In this document: positions 1 to 7,716 of the stretch, one piece after another
Numbering within the stretch: the stretch's first letter is position 1
How the letters are laid out: each line of letters opens with the position of its first letter
From: a virus
IMG/VR virus record: IMGVR_UViG_3300013137_000013
Location: 1-64,000 of that record
Length of the DNA: 64,000 nucleotides
Reading direction: 5' to 3' (one strand)
Position numbers and translations under genes: made by a program
Notes under the pieces: model-generated
What the model was told of the DNA's origin: nothing
The model's input: only the letters and a program-made list of their open reading frames with translations
The model's database searches: none

Positions 1-9
1 CCATCCTTA

Positions 10-17
10 TATAAATA
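10..17 (-). promoter_or_regulatory. Possible late promoter box (leftward)
   Basis: The minus strand reads TATTTATA here, the octamer found before many other genes in this window. A minus-strand ATG lies at positions 4-2, so a gene probably starts here and runs off the left edge. Only two bases beyond its start codon are absent or present, so no product can be named. The gap to the ATG (5 bases) is shorter than at the other sites, which lowers confidence. Confidence 0.35.
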
Positions 18-104
18 TACAAAAATTTTATAAAATTGCAAAATAAATAAAACTTTTTTTAATTATTTTCGTATATTTGTATGAATTTAAAAATATTTGG
101 CAAT

Positions 105-443
105 TCATCCAACGACTGAAGTGTGTTGGCTTTCTTGCCGATTTCTCATAAGTGTGTCTCCAATGTAAAAACAACCTCTTTTTGACCTGATAGGACCTTT
201 TTCAGAGAAGTCCATTTTGATTTTCACCAAATCAATAAAGTGCAAATTTTTTATAATTTGACATCTTAACTCCTCTAAGGATACTATTTCCCAAGCCTTT
301 TTTAAAATGACTTTATGTATTGCTTGGGCTATTTCAAGACTTTTGGGTCCTAAATAATTGACTGTCTCCCACTCTAATTCACCAAGTTTTTCTCCAGAAA
401 TTTCAAATTCCAAATCAATTATTGATGGATTATTATTTTGCAT
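105..443 (-). CDS. Hypothetical protein, 112 aa
   Basis: I do not recognise this small protein. It is rich in charged residues, with no signal peptide or membrane segment. Its start overlaps the end of the upstream minus-strand gene by 11 bases, so the two are probably co-transcribed and translationally coupled. The C-terminal part contains several basic residues and one cysteine (around RSKRGCFY), which is not enough to name a fold. No promoter motif of its own is visible. Confidence 0.6.
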   Translation of the reverse strand: MQNNNPSIIDLEFEISGEKLGELEWETVNYLGPKSLEIAQAIHKVILKKAWEIVSLEELRCQIIKNLHFIDLVKIKMDFSEKGPIRSKRGCFYIGDTLMRNRQESQHTSVVG

Positions 444-705
444 ATTTTTCAGTTTTTTCTTTGGCTTTATCTAAGTAAGACTCATCATAAGCTTTTCCCA
501 ATTCTAAACCATAAGAATTTTCAAATTCTTCAATTGCTACTTTTTTAGTTTTACTTTGTTTATCTAAAGGAGCAGTCATTTGCTGTTTTCCAATACAAAA
601 CTGATTTGGTTTCAAAATAACACCAGGTGCCATACTTGGCTTAACACAAACAGTGAATTTTACTTGTGAATTTGTTAAATTCTTAATTCTCCAAAATTTT
701 TCCAT
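433..705 (-). CDS. Hypothetical protein, 90 aa
   Basis: This is a small basic protein of unknown function. The N-terminal half (about residues 1-50) looks like a short beta-rich domain, with FWRIKNLTNSQVKF followed by a segment rich in proline and glycine. The last 30 residues are a charged helix ending in KAKEKTEKYAK. It lies downstream of the 360-residue gene on the same strand, and its end overlaps the start of the next gene, so the three probably form one leftward operon. The beta-then-helix pattern would suit a small virion protein, but that is only a guess. Confidence 0.6.
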   Translation of the reverse strand: MEKFWRIKNLTNSQVKFTVCVKPSMAPGVILKPNQFCIGKQQMTAPLDKQSKTKKVAIEEFENSYGLELGKAYDESYLDKAKEKTEKYAK

Positions 706-765
706 AACGTTTTTTATTTAAATCTACTAATATACTATGTTAAAGTAAATAGAAAAATAAATATT

Positions 766-1848
766 TTATTCAACATAACATTTTCTTATAGACATTGGGT
801 TTGAAGGTAAAAAATACTTTGTTTCATTTATTTTGTATACTTTTACTTCTTTGTTGTCACCAATTAATACAGCCTTTTGAGATTTACCTTCTATGGATTC
901 TATTAATTCTTTTGGAGAATCAATTTTTCTTAATTTATTAACCATATCACTTACCGTATAAATGTATGTCTGAGACACTCCTTCTGATACTGGATAAGAA
1001 AGACCATTGGGTGACATTGCAGGTATTCCAGAGTCAATAGAGCTGTGGGTTGTTGGGATAGATGTGTAATTTAAATTTGGGTCATTAACGGCTCTTTCTG
1101 AATTTGTAAGAAAATAGTTTTTAACTATATTCGAAATAACGTCATTGACTTTCTGGTCTATATCTATATTTTGCTTAATATAGCTTTCTATTTCCTTTGT
1201 TGGGTCTGCAGCATATGGATTTTCCTTATATTGTTGCTGTGCAATCAAATCTGGTTCTGCGCCTCTTTCTATAAATTGTGATGAACCACTTTTATAGTCA
1301 AATATAATATCCCCTATTTTTTCAAATTTTGTTTGATATACCTCGGCTTTTGTTATTCCCTTTTCAGACCACATTTGTTGCATTGATTTACTCACACTTG
1401 GGTCTTCCATTGTCTTAAATGGTTTGTTTGAGAGATTTTCTCCACCAACGCTTAATTCGTTAAAATCATATACAAATACTTTTCCAGGTTCTACTTCTTT
1501 TAAAAAGTCGGGGATTTCAGGAACTATTGCAATTTTTGGTTCTGTTGGAACATTTAATGGTTGTGCACCAGCCTCCATTCCTACTTTTGGTATTTCAGTT
1601 GGGACATCTGTTTGAGCAATGTCTGGGGCAACCTTAAACTTTTCTTCATCATCTTCTGGGTTTATAAATGTGGTTGGTCCTTGAGCCACTGCTGGATTTT
1701 CCATTTCAGTCATGCCTTGCATTTCTTGAATTTTTTTCAGCACTTTTTCTTTTACCATATCCAGTTTTATAGCGTCATTTAAACCTACTTTTCTTATTTC
1801 GGCTGCCAATAAAGCATTCACTTCATCTTGATTTATCATTTTTTCCAT
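766..1848 (-). CDS. Hypothetical, probable virion-associated protein, 360 aa
   Basis: There is no recognisable catalytic domain. Residues 1-45 form a charged amphipathic helix (EVNALLAAEIRKV near the start, then a K/E-rich stretch). This resembles the N-terminal segments of the proteins at 2980-3678, 3744-4835 and 59175-59942. Residues 50-110 are rich in proline, acid and valine and are probably disordered. The remainder is mixed alpha/beta. A TATTTATA box lies 13 bases before the start codon, as for other late genes. It heads the leftward three-gene unit and diverges from the PhoH gene. A structural or internal head role is inferred from promoter class and N-terminus only. Confidence 0.6.
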   Translation of the reverse strand: MEKMINQDEVNALLAAEIRKVGLNDAIKLDMVKEKVLKKIQEMQGMTEMENPAVAQGPTTFINPEDDEEKFKVAPDIAQTDVPTEIPKVGMEAGAQPLNVPTEPKIAIVPEIPDFLKEVEPGKVFVYDFNELSVGGENLSNKPFKTMEDPSVSKSMQQMWSEKGITKAEVYQTKFEKIGDIIFDYKSGSSQFIERGAEPDLIAQQQYKENPYAADPTKEIESYIKQNIDIDQKVNDVISNIVKNYFLTNSERAVNDPNLNYTSIPTTHSSIDSGIPAMSPNGLSYPVSEGVSQTYIYTVSDMVNKLRKIDSPKELIESIEGKSQKAVLIGDNKEVKVYKINETKYFLPSNPMSIRKCYVE

Positions 1849-1861
1849 GATTTTATTTATC

Positions 1862-1869
1862 TATAAATA
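1862..1869 (-). promoter_or_regulatory. Late promoter box TATTTATA for the leftward 360-aa gene
   Basis: The minus strand reads TATTTATA 13 bases before the ATG at 1848. This exact octamer recurs in the same orientation and spacing before many late-type genes in the window. Confidence 0.6.
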
Positions 1870-1892
1870 TTTTAATTTTTCTTTTTTTGATT

Positions 1893-1929
1893 TTTGGTGT
1901 TTTTCTTTGTATATTTATTATACACCAAA
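1893..1929. promoter_or_regulatory. Inverted repeat around the PhoH gene promoter region
   Basis: TTTGGTGT at 1893-1900 is repeated in inverted form as ACACCAAA at 1922-1929, with 21 bases between. The spacer holds TATATTTATTAT, which includes a near match (TATTTATT) to the late box. It lies 13 bases before the PhoH start codon. The arrangement looks like an operator overlapping a promoter, but this is inference from symmetry only. Confidence 0.35.
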
Positions 1930-1942
1930 TAAACATTAAATA

Positions 1943-2704
1943 ATGGGAAGAAAAGACCAGACTAGCAGAGCACAAGTAAAAGATGAGTTAAAAAAAGAAG
2001 TAAAGGATTATAATAGTAGCAAAATGAAACCTAAAGGTTCTCTTAAAAGAGAGGAAATTGAAAGGGCTCATATTGAACTTACTCCTAAACAACACGAATT
2101 TTATAAAGCCATAAGAAATAATATTTTTACTTTGGTGCAAGGTCCTGCAGGAACATCAAAAACATTTACGGCATGTTATGCATCACTTTGTTTACTTGCA
2201 GACAAAAAAATAGAAAGAATAGTAATTACAAAACCAATTCAAGAAAGTGGTGAAAATTTAGGATTTTTACCTGGAGATATTGATGAAAAAACAGCTCCTT
2301 TTATGAGAAGTTATATGTCTAACTTTGAAAAAATAATTGGAAAACAAAATGCTGAATTTTTGAAATCTATTGGAGACATAAGTGTAGAACCTCTTGCTTA
2401 TATGAGAGGAGTAACTTATGATAATGCTATAATTTTATTAGATGAAGCGCAAAATGCCACAATGAAACAATTAGTTTTATGGATTACCAGACTTGGAAAA
2501 AATTCAAAAGCCGTTTTAATGGGAGACATTAGTCAATATGACATAAAAAAGAAAGATTCAAAATTTTTAGATTTCATTGAAATGGTTAAGGGAGTTGAGG
2601 AAGTGAATACGTTTGAATTTACTTCAGAAGATATTGTAAGAAATAAGTTTTTAATTGAAATTGTGAATAGATATGAACAGTATAAATTGGAAAATGAAAT
2701 TTAG
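1943..2704 (+). CDS. phoH: PhoH-like ATPase
   Basis: This is a PhoH-family P-loop ATPase, 253 residues, the usual size for phage PhoH proteins. Visible motifs are the Walker A GPAGTSKT at residues 67-74, a Walker B-type ILLDEAQNAT at about 163-172, and a sensor-like MGDISQYD at 193-200. PhoH proteins are very common in large marine and aquatic phages. They are thought to act on RNA or in nucleotide metabolism, but the exact role in infection is not settled. Residues 1-40 are a charged, probably disordered extension. It is transcribed divergently from the leftward genes and followed closely by a 56-residue gene, with a terminator after that. Confidence 0.93.
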   Translation: MGRKDQTSRAQVKDELKKEVKDYNSSKMKPKGSLKREEIERAHIELTPKQHEFYKAIRNNIFTLVQGPAGTSKTFTACYASLCLLADKKIERIVITKPIQESGENLGFLPGDIDEKTAPFMRSYMSNFEKIIGKQNAEFLKSIGDISVEPLAYMRGVTYDNAIILLDEAQNATMKQLVLWITRLGKNSKAVLMGDISQYDIKKKDSKFLDFIEMVKGVEEVNTFEFTSEDIVRNKFLIEIVNRYEQYKLENEI

Positions 2705-2707
2705 AAC

Positions 2708-2715
2708 TATTTATA
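2708..2715 (+). promoter_or_regulatory. Late promoter box TATTTATA
   Basis: TATTTATA lies directly after the PhoH stop codon and 25 bases before the ATG of the 56-residue gene, in the same orientation as that gene. It matches the motif found before other late-type genes. Confidence 0.55.
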
Positions 2716-2740
2716 AGAAACAAATTTAAACTGAATTATT

Positions 2741-2911
2741 ATGGCAAACGATAATGAAAGAAAACAAGGAAGTGGTTTAATAGACCCAAAAAATGCTGCT
2801 GAACCAAAAAAAGAGCCTAAAAAAATTTCTATTAGCCAAGATGGATTAATGGAGAGAGAAGAAAATAAGGTTCTTACTGAAGACGGAAGAGAACTTTTAA
2901 AGGAAAATTAA
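2741..2911 (+). CDS. Small hydrophilic protein, 56 aa
   Basis: This short reading frame starts MANDNERKQGSGLIDPKN and ends LLKEN, 56 residues in all. It is strongly charged (many K and E) with no hydrophobic core and is probably disordered or helical. Support for it being a gene comes from the TATTTATA box 25 bases upstream, the typical A/T-rich ...ATTATGG start context seen at many genes here, and a strong terminator 23 bases after its stop. No function can be assigned. Confidence 0.65.
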   Translation: MANDNERKQGSGLIDPKNAAEPKKEPKKISISQDGLMEREENKVLTEDGRELLKEN

Positions 2912-2934
2912 TAAAGTCCTTCTGTTATTAAAAT

Positions 2935-2962
2935 AAAAAAACCGCCTTTTAGCGGTTTTTTT
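2935..2962. terminator. Rho-independent, bidirectional terminator
   Basis: An 11-bp stem (AAAAAAACCGC with GCGGTTTTTTT) encloses a 6-base loop. The A-tract and T-tract on either side let it work in both directions. It sits between the rightward PhoH unit and the leftward gene ending at 2980, so it can stop both transcripts. Confidence 0.85.
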
Positions 2963-2979
2963 ATTTGTAGTATCACAGA

Positions 2980-3678
2980 TTATTCATTAAAATCATTTGG
3001 CCTTATTCCAGAAAGAATTTGCATTCTTTTTAATGTAGATTCACTAACAAGCTGGTCTTTTTTAGGAACGTCTGCTTTGTCTTCGAAAGGAACTGCAGGT
3101 TTTGGTTTAATTTCAGCATTAACGATTGGAGTGCCATCTTGTTCTTTTACAACACCTTCTTCTTCTTTGCAACCCTCTTCAGCTGGTTTGACTTCATCAA
3201 GGTCTTCTCCAGGTGTTTCTTCATCTGGTATTTTTTCATCTGAAGATTCTTGTCCACTACCCACTTTTTCATCAACAGTGGTTTCGATTTTATCTTCAAT
3301 AGCATCAGCTAGTTTTGCAAGAATTGCGTCAATGTTTAAATCGCCTTCCAATGATTCTTCGTCAGCAGGTTCATCAATAACAACTTCGTCAGAAACTTCT
3401 TCGTCTTCGATTAAGTGACTGCCTTTTTTAGTGAATTCAGCTCCGAATTTTTCATCGCCACCTTTTTCTCCAGTCCAAGCAGTAGAACGAACTTTTTCTT
3501 TTCCACCAGCTTTAACTTCTTCTAAGCCTTCTTCTTCCATATCTTCAGAAACGATTTGTTTCATTTCTTCATTGATTTGTTGAAGTCTGTTTTTTAATTT
3601 TATTTCAGTAAGCTTTTTGAAATATTCTTCTTTTATCATTTGTCTGATTTCTTCTTTCGAAATTTTAATCTTTGCCAT
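2980..3678 (-). CDS. Acidic helical protein with putative N-terminal targeting segment, 232 aa
   Basis: Residues 1-40 are an amphipathic helix (KEEIRQMIKEEYFKKLTE, then LQQINEE). This resembles the N-termini of the proteins at 3744-4835 and 59175-59942. L/I-x-E tripeptides (LTE, INE) occur just after it, the form cut by T4-type prohead proteases. Residues 50-200 are very acidic and low in complexity (runs such as DEVVIDEPADEES), and the C-terminus holds a short conserved-looking ESTLKRMQILSGI. A TATTTATA box lies 21 bases before the start. I infer a virion or prohead-core protein. No homologue is recognised and no protease gene is in the window. Confidence 0.6.
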   Translation of the reverse strand: MAKIKISKEEIRQMIKEEYFKKLTEIKLKNRLQQINEEMKQIVSEDMEEEGLEEVKAGGKEKVRSTAWTGEKGGDEKFGAEFTKKGSHLIEDEEVSDEVVIDEPADEESLEGDLNIDAILAKLADAIEDKIETTVDEKVGSGQESSDEKIPDEETPGEDLDEVKPAEEGCKEEEGVVKEQDGTPIVNAEIKPKPAVPFEDKADVPKKDQLVSESTLKRMQILSGIRPNDFNE

Positions 3679-3699
3679 AACTTTTAGTTTTAAGTTTTC

Positions 3700-3707
3700 T
3701 ATAAATA
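3700..3707 (-). promoter_or_regulatory. Late promoter box TATTTATA
   Basis: The minus strand reads CTATTTATAG, 21 bases before the ATG of the acidic 232-residue protein. Orientation and spacing agree with the other boxes. Confidence 0.6.
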
Positions 3708-3743
3708 GTAAAAAAAAATGAAATTATTATTTTTGTTTAATAA

Positions 3744-4835
3744 TTATTCTGCTGCTGCAGGAGTATATTTTTGTAAAGCATTAATTGCAGCGTTAAACAT
3801 ACTTGCGTTGTATTGTACTACCTGTTGCATTTTTTCTGCCTGTGCTTTAGCTGCTGCTTGTTTTTCATCCTGTCCCTTTTCATATTCTTGACCAGCTGCC
3901 TGTGCTGCTGCTCCAAGTTTCTGTCCGTATTGCTGAATTGGTGCTGCTACTTGTTGAGCTGCACCTTTAACTGCCTGACCTGCCGATTGAGCTGCGCCCT
4001 TAACTGCCTGACCTGCTGCTTTGGCTGTATCTTTAACATCTTTTCCAAACTGTTTAGCTGCACCACCAATCATGGCACCATATTTTCCAAAAAGTTCATC
4101 TAATTCTTCCTGCATTAATTCTCCTGGTTCTTCGCCTTCTGCAAGTGGAATAATTTGTTTTTTGGAATATTGTAAGCCAAAAGGCTTTAATATTGCTTGA
4201 ATATCTTTTTGAAAATTAAATTGTCGTCCAGCTTTATTTAATTGAGCCATTCTTGTCTGTAAAGCTTCGATTGCTTTCTTTTTCATGGTTTCTATTTCTT
4301 GAGATTGCCTTGTTTGCTGATATTGCTGTTGACCTGCTTGTTTACCTGTTTGCCAAGCTGCCTTTACACCTGAAATTCCAGCCTTTAATTTATCAAACAT
4401 GCCTTCGTTTAAGTCACCAAGAGCACCTTCAATTGCAGCAAGTTTTTCTCTTAACATTGCATTTTCATCTTTTAGAGATTGAATATCATCTGTTGGTTCT
4501 GAATCAGTTTTTACATCTTCTTCTCCACCAAATTCTTCAATATCTTTTTCCAATTTTGGGAATTGGTCTAATTTACAACCACATTCTTCAGGAGTTTGGT
4601 CTTCTGGTTTTTGCTCCTCGTAGTGCGATGGAGTAACTAATCCAAGAACTGGATTTGGGCTTTCGGTGTTTTTGAAGCCCCAACCTAACATGGCACCTGG
4701 GTGACCATATTCATTAAGTTGTTTAAGTTCTTCATTTATTTTTTGAGCTTCTTTAAAAAGTTCTCTTTTTCTTTTTATAGTTAGAGCTTCTTTTAAGATA
4801 GCATCTAAAATTTCTTTTTGGCCAATTTTTTTCAT
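3744..4835 (-). CDS. Helical protein with LEA-like 11-residue repeats, 363 aa
   Basis: Residues 1-45 form an amphipathic N-terminal segment (KEILDAILKEAL, then INEELKQLNE) with I/L-x-E sites suited to T4-type prohead processing. Around 120-145 there is a coiled-coil stretch (LKDENAMLREKLAAIE). The C-terminal third is rich in Ala, Gln and Lys, with amphipathic repeats of period 11 such as TAKAAGQAVKGAAQSAGQA, similar to LEA or apolipoprotein helices. There are no catalytic motifs. A near-late box (TATTTATC) precedes it. I infer an abundant internal virion protein or scaffold, perhaps one that binds DNA or other proteins through long helices. Function unproven. Confidence 0.6.
   Translation of the reverse strand: MKKIGQKEILDAILKEALTIKRKRELFKEAQKINEELKQLNEYGHPGAMLGWGFKNTESPNPVLGLVTPSHYEEQKPEDQTPEECGCKLDQFPKLEKDIEEFGGEEDVKTDSEPTDDIQSLKDENAMLREKLAAIEGALGDLNEGMFDKLKAGISGVKAAWQTGKQAGQQQYQQTRQSQEIETMKKKAIEALQTRMAQLNKAGRQFNFQKDIQAILKPFGLQYSKKQIIPLAEGEEPGELMQEELDELFGKYGAMIGGAAKQFGKDVKDTAKAAGQAVKGAAQSAGQAVKGAAQQVAAPIQQYGQKLGAAAQAAGQEYEKGQDEKQAAAKAQAEKMQQVVQYNASMFNAAINALQKYTPAAAE
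3956..4021 (-). repeat. Two 33-bp tandem repeats inside the 363-aa gene
   Basis: Two adjacent 33-base units, at 3956-3988 and 3989-4021, share most of their sequence, including the core CTTAACTGCCTGACCTGC. They encode successive 11-residue repeats of the AAGQAVKGAAQ type, so this is an in-frame coding duplication, not a mobile or regulatory repeat. Confidence 0.7.
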
Positions 4836-4856
4836 ATTTTTTAGAATTGCTTTTTA

Positions 4857-4864
4857 GATAAATA
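4857..4864 (-). promoter_or_regulatory. Variant late promoter box TATTTATC
   Basis: The minus strand reads TATTTATC, one base off the TATTTATA octamer, 21 bases before the ATG of the 363-residue gene at 4835. Confidence 0.45.
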
Positions 4865-4865
4865 T

Positions 4866-4896
4866 TTGGAAATTTTCTTTTTTTTTCCTATCTTTA
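4866..4896 (+). promoter_or_regulatory. Host-like promoter for the glycan island
   Basis: TTG at 4866-4868 is followed after 20 bases by TATCTTTA at 4889-4896. This fits the Bacteroidota TTG-N17/23-TAnnTTTG pattern except for the last base. It lies 26 bases before the first glycosyltransferase start codon and is the only good promoter seen ahead of the 8.7-kb island. Confidence 0.5.
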
Positions 4897-4922
4897 CATA
4901 AATAGGGAAAAAAACAGAGTTT

Positions 4923-5723
4923 ATGATTAATGCAACAATTTTTACTTTTGACCGTTCAGCCCAACTTCATCTCTTATTGGAGTCTATTAAAAAAAACGCA
5001 AATAATATTTTTAACATCAATGTCCTGTATAAAAGTTCAAATGAAGAATTTAAAAGAGGATATGATTTGTTAAAGGAAAGGTTCCCATATATAAATTGGG
5101 TGGAAGAAACAAATTTTAAAGAACAAACTTTAAAATTAATAGAAACAGATTTAGAACATACATGTTTTTTTACCGATGATGACATTATATATAATAGTAT
5201 AAGCGAAAGTGATATTGTAGAATGCTTAAAAGACAACAACATTTTTTGTTTTAGTCTTAGGCTTGGAACCAACGTTAGCTATTGTTATACAATGAATTGC
5301 GATGATATTTTAATTCCAGACAAACAAGATGAAAAATTTGTGTGGTGGAATTGGACAAAAAGTTATGCAGACTTTGGTTATCCACTTTCTGTTGATGGGC
5401 ATGTATTTAGAACCAAAGAAATTAAAAAACTTATTAGAGCTGTTAATTTCACAAATCCTAATACTTTAGAAGGAAACTTACAAGTTTTCGAAAACTTTCC
5501 AAAAGAAACTATGGTGGCCTATAAAATAAGTGTCTTGGTAAACTCTCCCAATAATATAGTGCAAAATGTTTATCACAACAGAAAAGCAGAGAAGTATTCA
5601 TTTACCACAAAAGAACTAAATGATAAATATTTAGCCAATGAAATAATTGACCTCAATTCAATAGATTTTTCGAATATTAGAGGTTGTCATCAAGAATTAG
5701 AATTTAAGTTTAAAAAAATATAA
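4923..5723 (+). CDS. Glycosyltransferase-like protein (GT-A type), 266 aa
   Basis: This is the first gene of the glycan island. It begins MINATIFTFDRSAQLHLLLES, the typical first strand and helix of a nucleotide-sugar-binding fold. It carries an acidic FFTDDDIIY at about residues 82-90, which fits the metal-binding DxD motif of GT-A enzymes. There is no signal peptide or membrane helix, so it should be cytoplasmic. The stop is 1 base before the next gene's ATG. Family assignment beyond GT-A is not possible by eye, and the sugar donor and acceptor are unknown. Confidence 0.65.
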   Translation: MINATIFTFDRSAQLHLLLESIKKNANNIFNINVLYKSSNEEFKRGYDLLKERFPYINWVEETNFKEQTLKLIETDLEHTCFFTDDDIIYNSISESDIVECLKDNNIFCFSLRLGTNVSYCYTMNCDDILIPDKQDEKFVWWNWTKSYADFGYPLSVDGHVFRTKEIKKLIRAVNFTNPNTLEGNLQVFENFPKETMVAYKISVLVNSPNNIVQNVYHNRKAEKYSFTTKELNDKYLANEIIDLNSIDFSNIRGCHQELEFKFKKI

Positions 5724-5724
5724 T

Positions 5725-7716
5725 ATGAATCAAGTAATGCCTCCATTTTTTGTTCCACCTGGCATTCCATCAGTGGAGTATGATAAAAACCCAATTAAAA
5801 TAATAGTCCCATTTTATAATGCAGCCGCTTATATTGAAAGAAGCATGTTATCTGCATTAACACAAAAATATGAAAATTTTAAAATAATTTTCATTGATGA
5901 TGCGTCAACTGATGGCTCCTGGGAAAAATTGCCACATGATGACCCCAGGGCTATTTGTATAAGAAATGAAACTAACGTGACTGCATTACCAAACATTCAT
6001 AGGGCAATAATGGAATATTGTGACCCAAATGACATTGTCGTTCTTTTGGACGGTGACGATTGGCTTCCCAATAATAAAGTTTTGAAATATATCAATGAAT
6101 ACTATTGTCAAAATGATTGTTGGATTATGTATGGTCAGGCCACATGGAGTACTGGGCAAAAAGGTTGTGCTTCAGAATACACCAAGGAAGAATTTGACCA
6201 CTTGAGAATGGCACCATTTAGAGTTTCTCATATTAGAACATTTAGGACTTGGTTATATCATAAAATAAAAGAACAAGACCCAGAATTTTCCTGTATGAAA
6301 GATAAAAGTGGGAACTGGTATAGAATGACATATGATGTTGCAATTATGTTTCCTATTATGGAAATGGCTGGATTTGATAAAATAAAATATAATGACAAAC
6401 CTCTTTATATTTATAACTTTGAGAATCCCAGAAGCGACCACAGAGTCAACCAGCAACTACAGTGGGATATTCATAAAGAAATTGCAAATAAAATACCTTT
6501 TAAAAAAATAGAAAGCATGCTTAAGGAAAACATTTTTAAAAATTACAAAAACAAATATTTTGTTGAAACTGGAAGTCATAATGGAGATGGAATTCAAAAG
6601 GCAATTGAAGCTGGATTTGAAAACATCATCTCAATAGAATTGTCTGACAAATATTTTGATAGATGTGTTCAAAGATTTAAGGATAATAAAAACGTTACAA
6701 TCATTAAAGGAGATTCTGCCTTAGTTTTAAATGACGTTATAAAAGACATTAATTGTAGTATTACCTTTTGGTTAGATGGTCATTATTCTTGTGGCGATAC
6801 AGCATGTGGAGCATATAGAATTCCACTTATTCAAGAACTTGAACAAATAAAAAAACATAAAATAAAAAATCATACAATTCTTATTGATGATATGAGATGC
6901 TGGAAAGAACCCAACGAGGTTCATGGGTTTTATGAAAAAGACATATTTGATAAAATAAAAGAATTTGATACAAAATATAACTTTTCTTTTGTGGATGGCT
7001 CAGAAAAAGATGATATTTTAGTATGCAAACCCAAATATAAAATTGGCTTATTGGTTATTGCAACTGGGAAGTATGATAAATTTGTTCCACCACTTTTAAA
7101 ATCAATGAAAGAACACTTTTTGAAAAATCAAGACGTGACCATGTTTGTATTTTCAGATAAAGAAATTCCTACACAGGATGGCCTAAAAGTAATACAGCAA
7201 GAGCATGAAGGTTGGCCAAATGCAACACTTAAAAGATACCATATATTTTCAAAAAACAAAGATATTTTATCTCAAATGGATTATTTGTTTTATTGTGATG
7301 CCGACATGTTGTTCACAGCAGATGTCGGAGATGAAGTTTTGGGAGATTTAGTTGCAACAATACACCCAGGCTTCTTTGACCAGGGACGTAATAGTTATAC
7401 CTATGAAGGCAGAAAAGAGTCTACAGCTTATATTGCCCTAAATGAAGGGAAAAAATATTATGCTGGTGGATTTAATGGTGGTACATCAAGTAAATTTCTT
7501 GAAATGTCCGAACAAATTAAAAACAACGTAGACATAGATTTTTCAAACAACATTATTGCCATATGGCACGATGAAAGTCACCTAAACAGATATTTGGTAA
7601 ATAATGAACCAACTGTTGCATTATCACCTTCTTATTGCTATCCAGAGTCATGGAACATTCCTTTTGAAAAAAGATTATTGGCCTTGGACAAAAATCATTC
7701 AGAAATAAGGCAATGA
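5725..7716 (+). CDS. Three-domain glycan enzyme: GT2 - methyltransferase-like - GT6
   Basis: This 663-residue protein fuses three modules. Residues about 22-240 are a GT2 transferase (IIVPFYNAAAYIERS, IDDASTDGS at 57-65, DGDDW at 109-113). Residues about 275-435 are a class I SAM-methyltransferase-like domain (FVETGSHNGDG at 279-289, TFWLDGH, ILIDDM), closely similar to the separate protein at 10584-11102. Residues about 438-645 are a GT6 transferase, the family of ABO and alpha-1,3-galactosyl enzymes: CDADMLF with DxD at 525-527, AGGFNGGT at 580-587, WHDESHLNRY at 614-623 (E617 matching the catalytic Glu) and SPSYCYPE at 634-641. Retaining GT6 enzymes add alpha-Gal or alpha-GalNAc; the specificity here is unknown. 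It overlaps the next gene by 4 bases. Confidence 0.85.
   Translation: MNQVMPPFFVPPGIPSVEYDKNPIKIIVPFYNAAAYIERSMLSALTQKYENFKIIFIDDASTDGSWEKLPHDDPRAICIRNETNVTALPNIHRAIMEYCDPNDIVVLLDGDDWLPNNKVLKYINEYYCQNDCWIMYGQATWSTGQKGCASEYTKEEFDHLRMAPFRVSHIRTFRTWLYHKIKEQDPEFSCMKDKSGNWYRMTYDVAIMFPIMEMAGFDKIKYNDKPLYIYNFENPRSDHRVNQQLQWDIHKEIANKIPFKKIESMLKENIFKNYKNKYFVETGSHNGDGIQKAIEAGFENIISIELSDKYFDRCVQRFKDNKNVTIIKGDSALVLNDVIKDINCSITFWLDGHYSCGDTACGAYRIPLIQELEQIKKHKIKNHTILIDDMRCWKEPNEVHGFYEKDIFDKIKEFDTKYNFSFVDGSEKDDILVCKPKYKIGLLVIATGKYDKFVPPLLKSMKEHFLKNQDVTMFVFSDKEIPTQDGLKVIQQEHEGWPNATLKRYHIFSKNKDILSQMDYLFYCDADMLFTADVGDEVLGDLVATIHPGFFDQGRNSYTYEGRKESTAYIALNEGKKYYAGGFNGGTSSKFLEMSEQIKNNVDIDFSNNIIAIWHDESHLNRYLVNNEPTVALSPSYCYPESWNIPFEKRLLALDKNHSEIRQ

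Noticed and set aside
72-79. A TATATTTG -7-like element on the plus strand
   Set aside because: There is no TTG at the right spacing and no plus-strand gene follows. It is likely chance in AT-rich sequence.
3077-3418. A rightward 113-residue Ser-rich frame
   Set aside because: It is the antisense shadow of the acidic low-complexity leftward protein.
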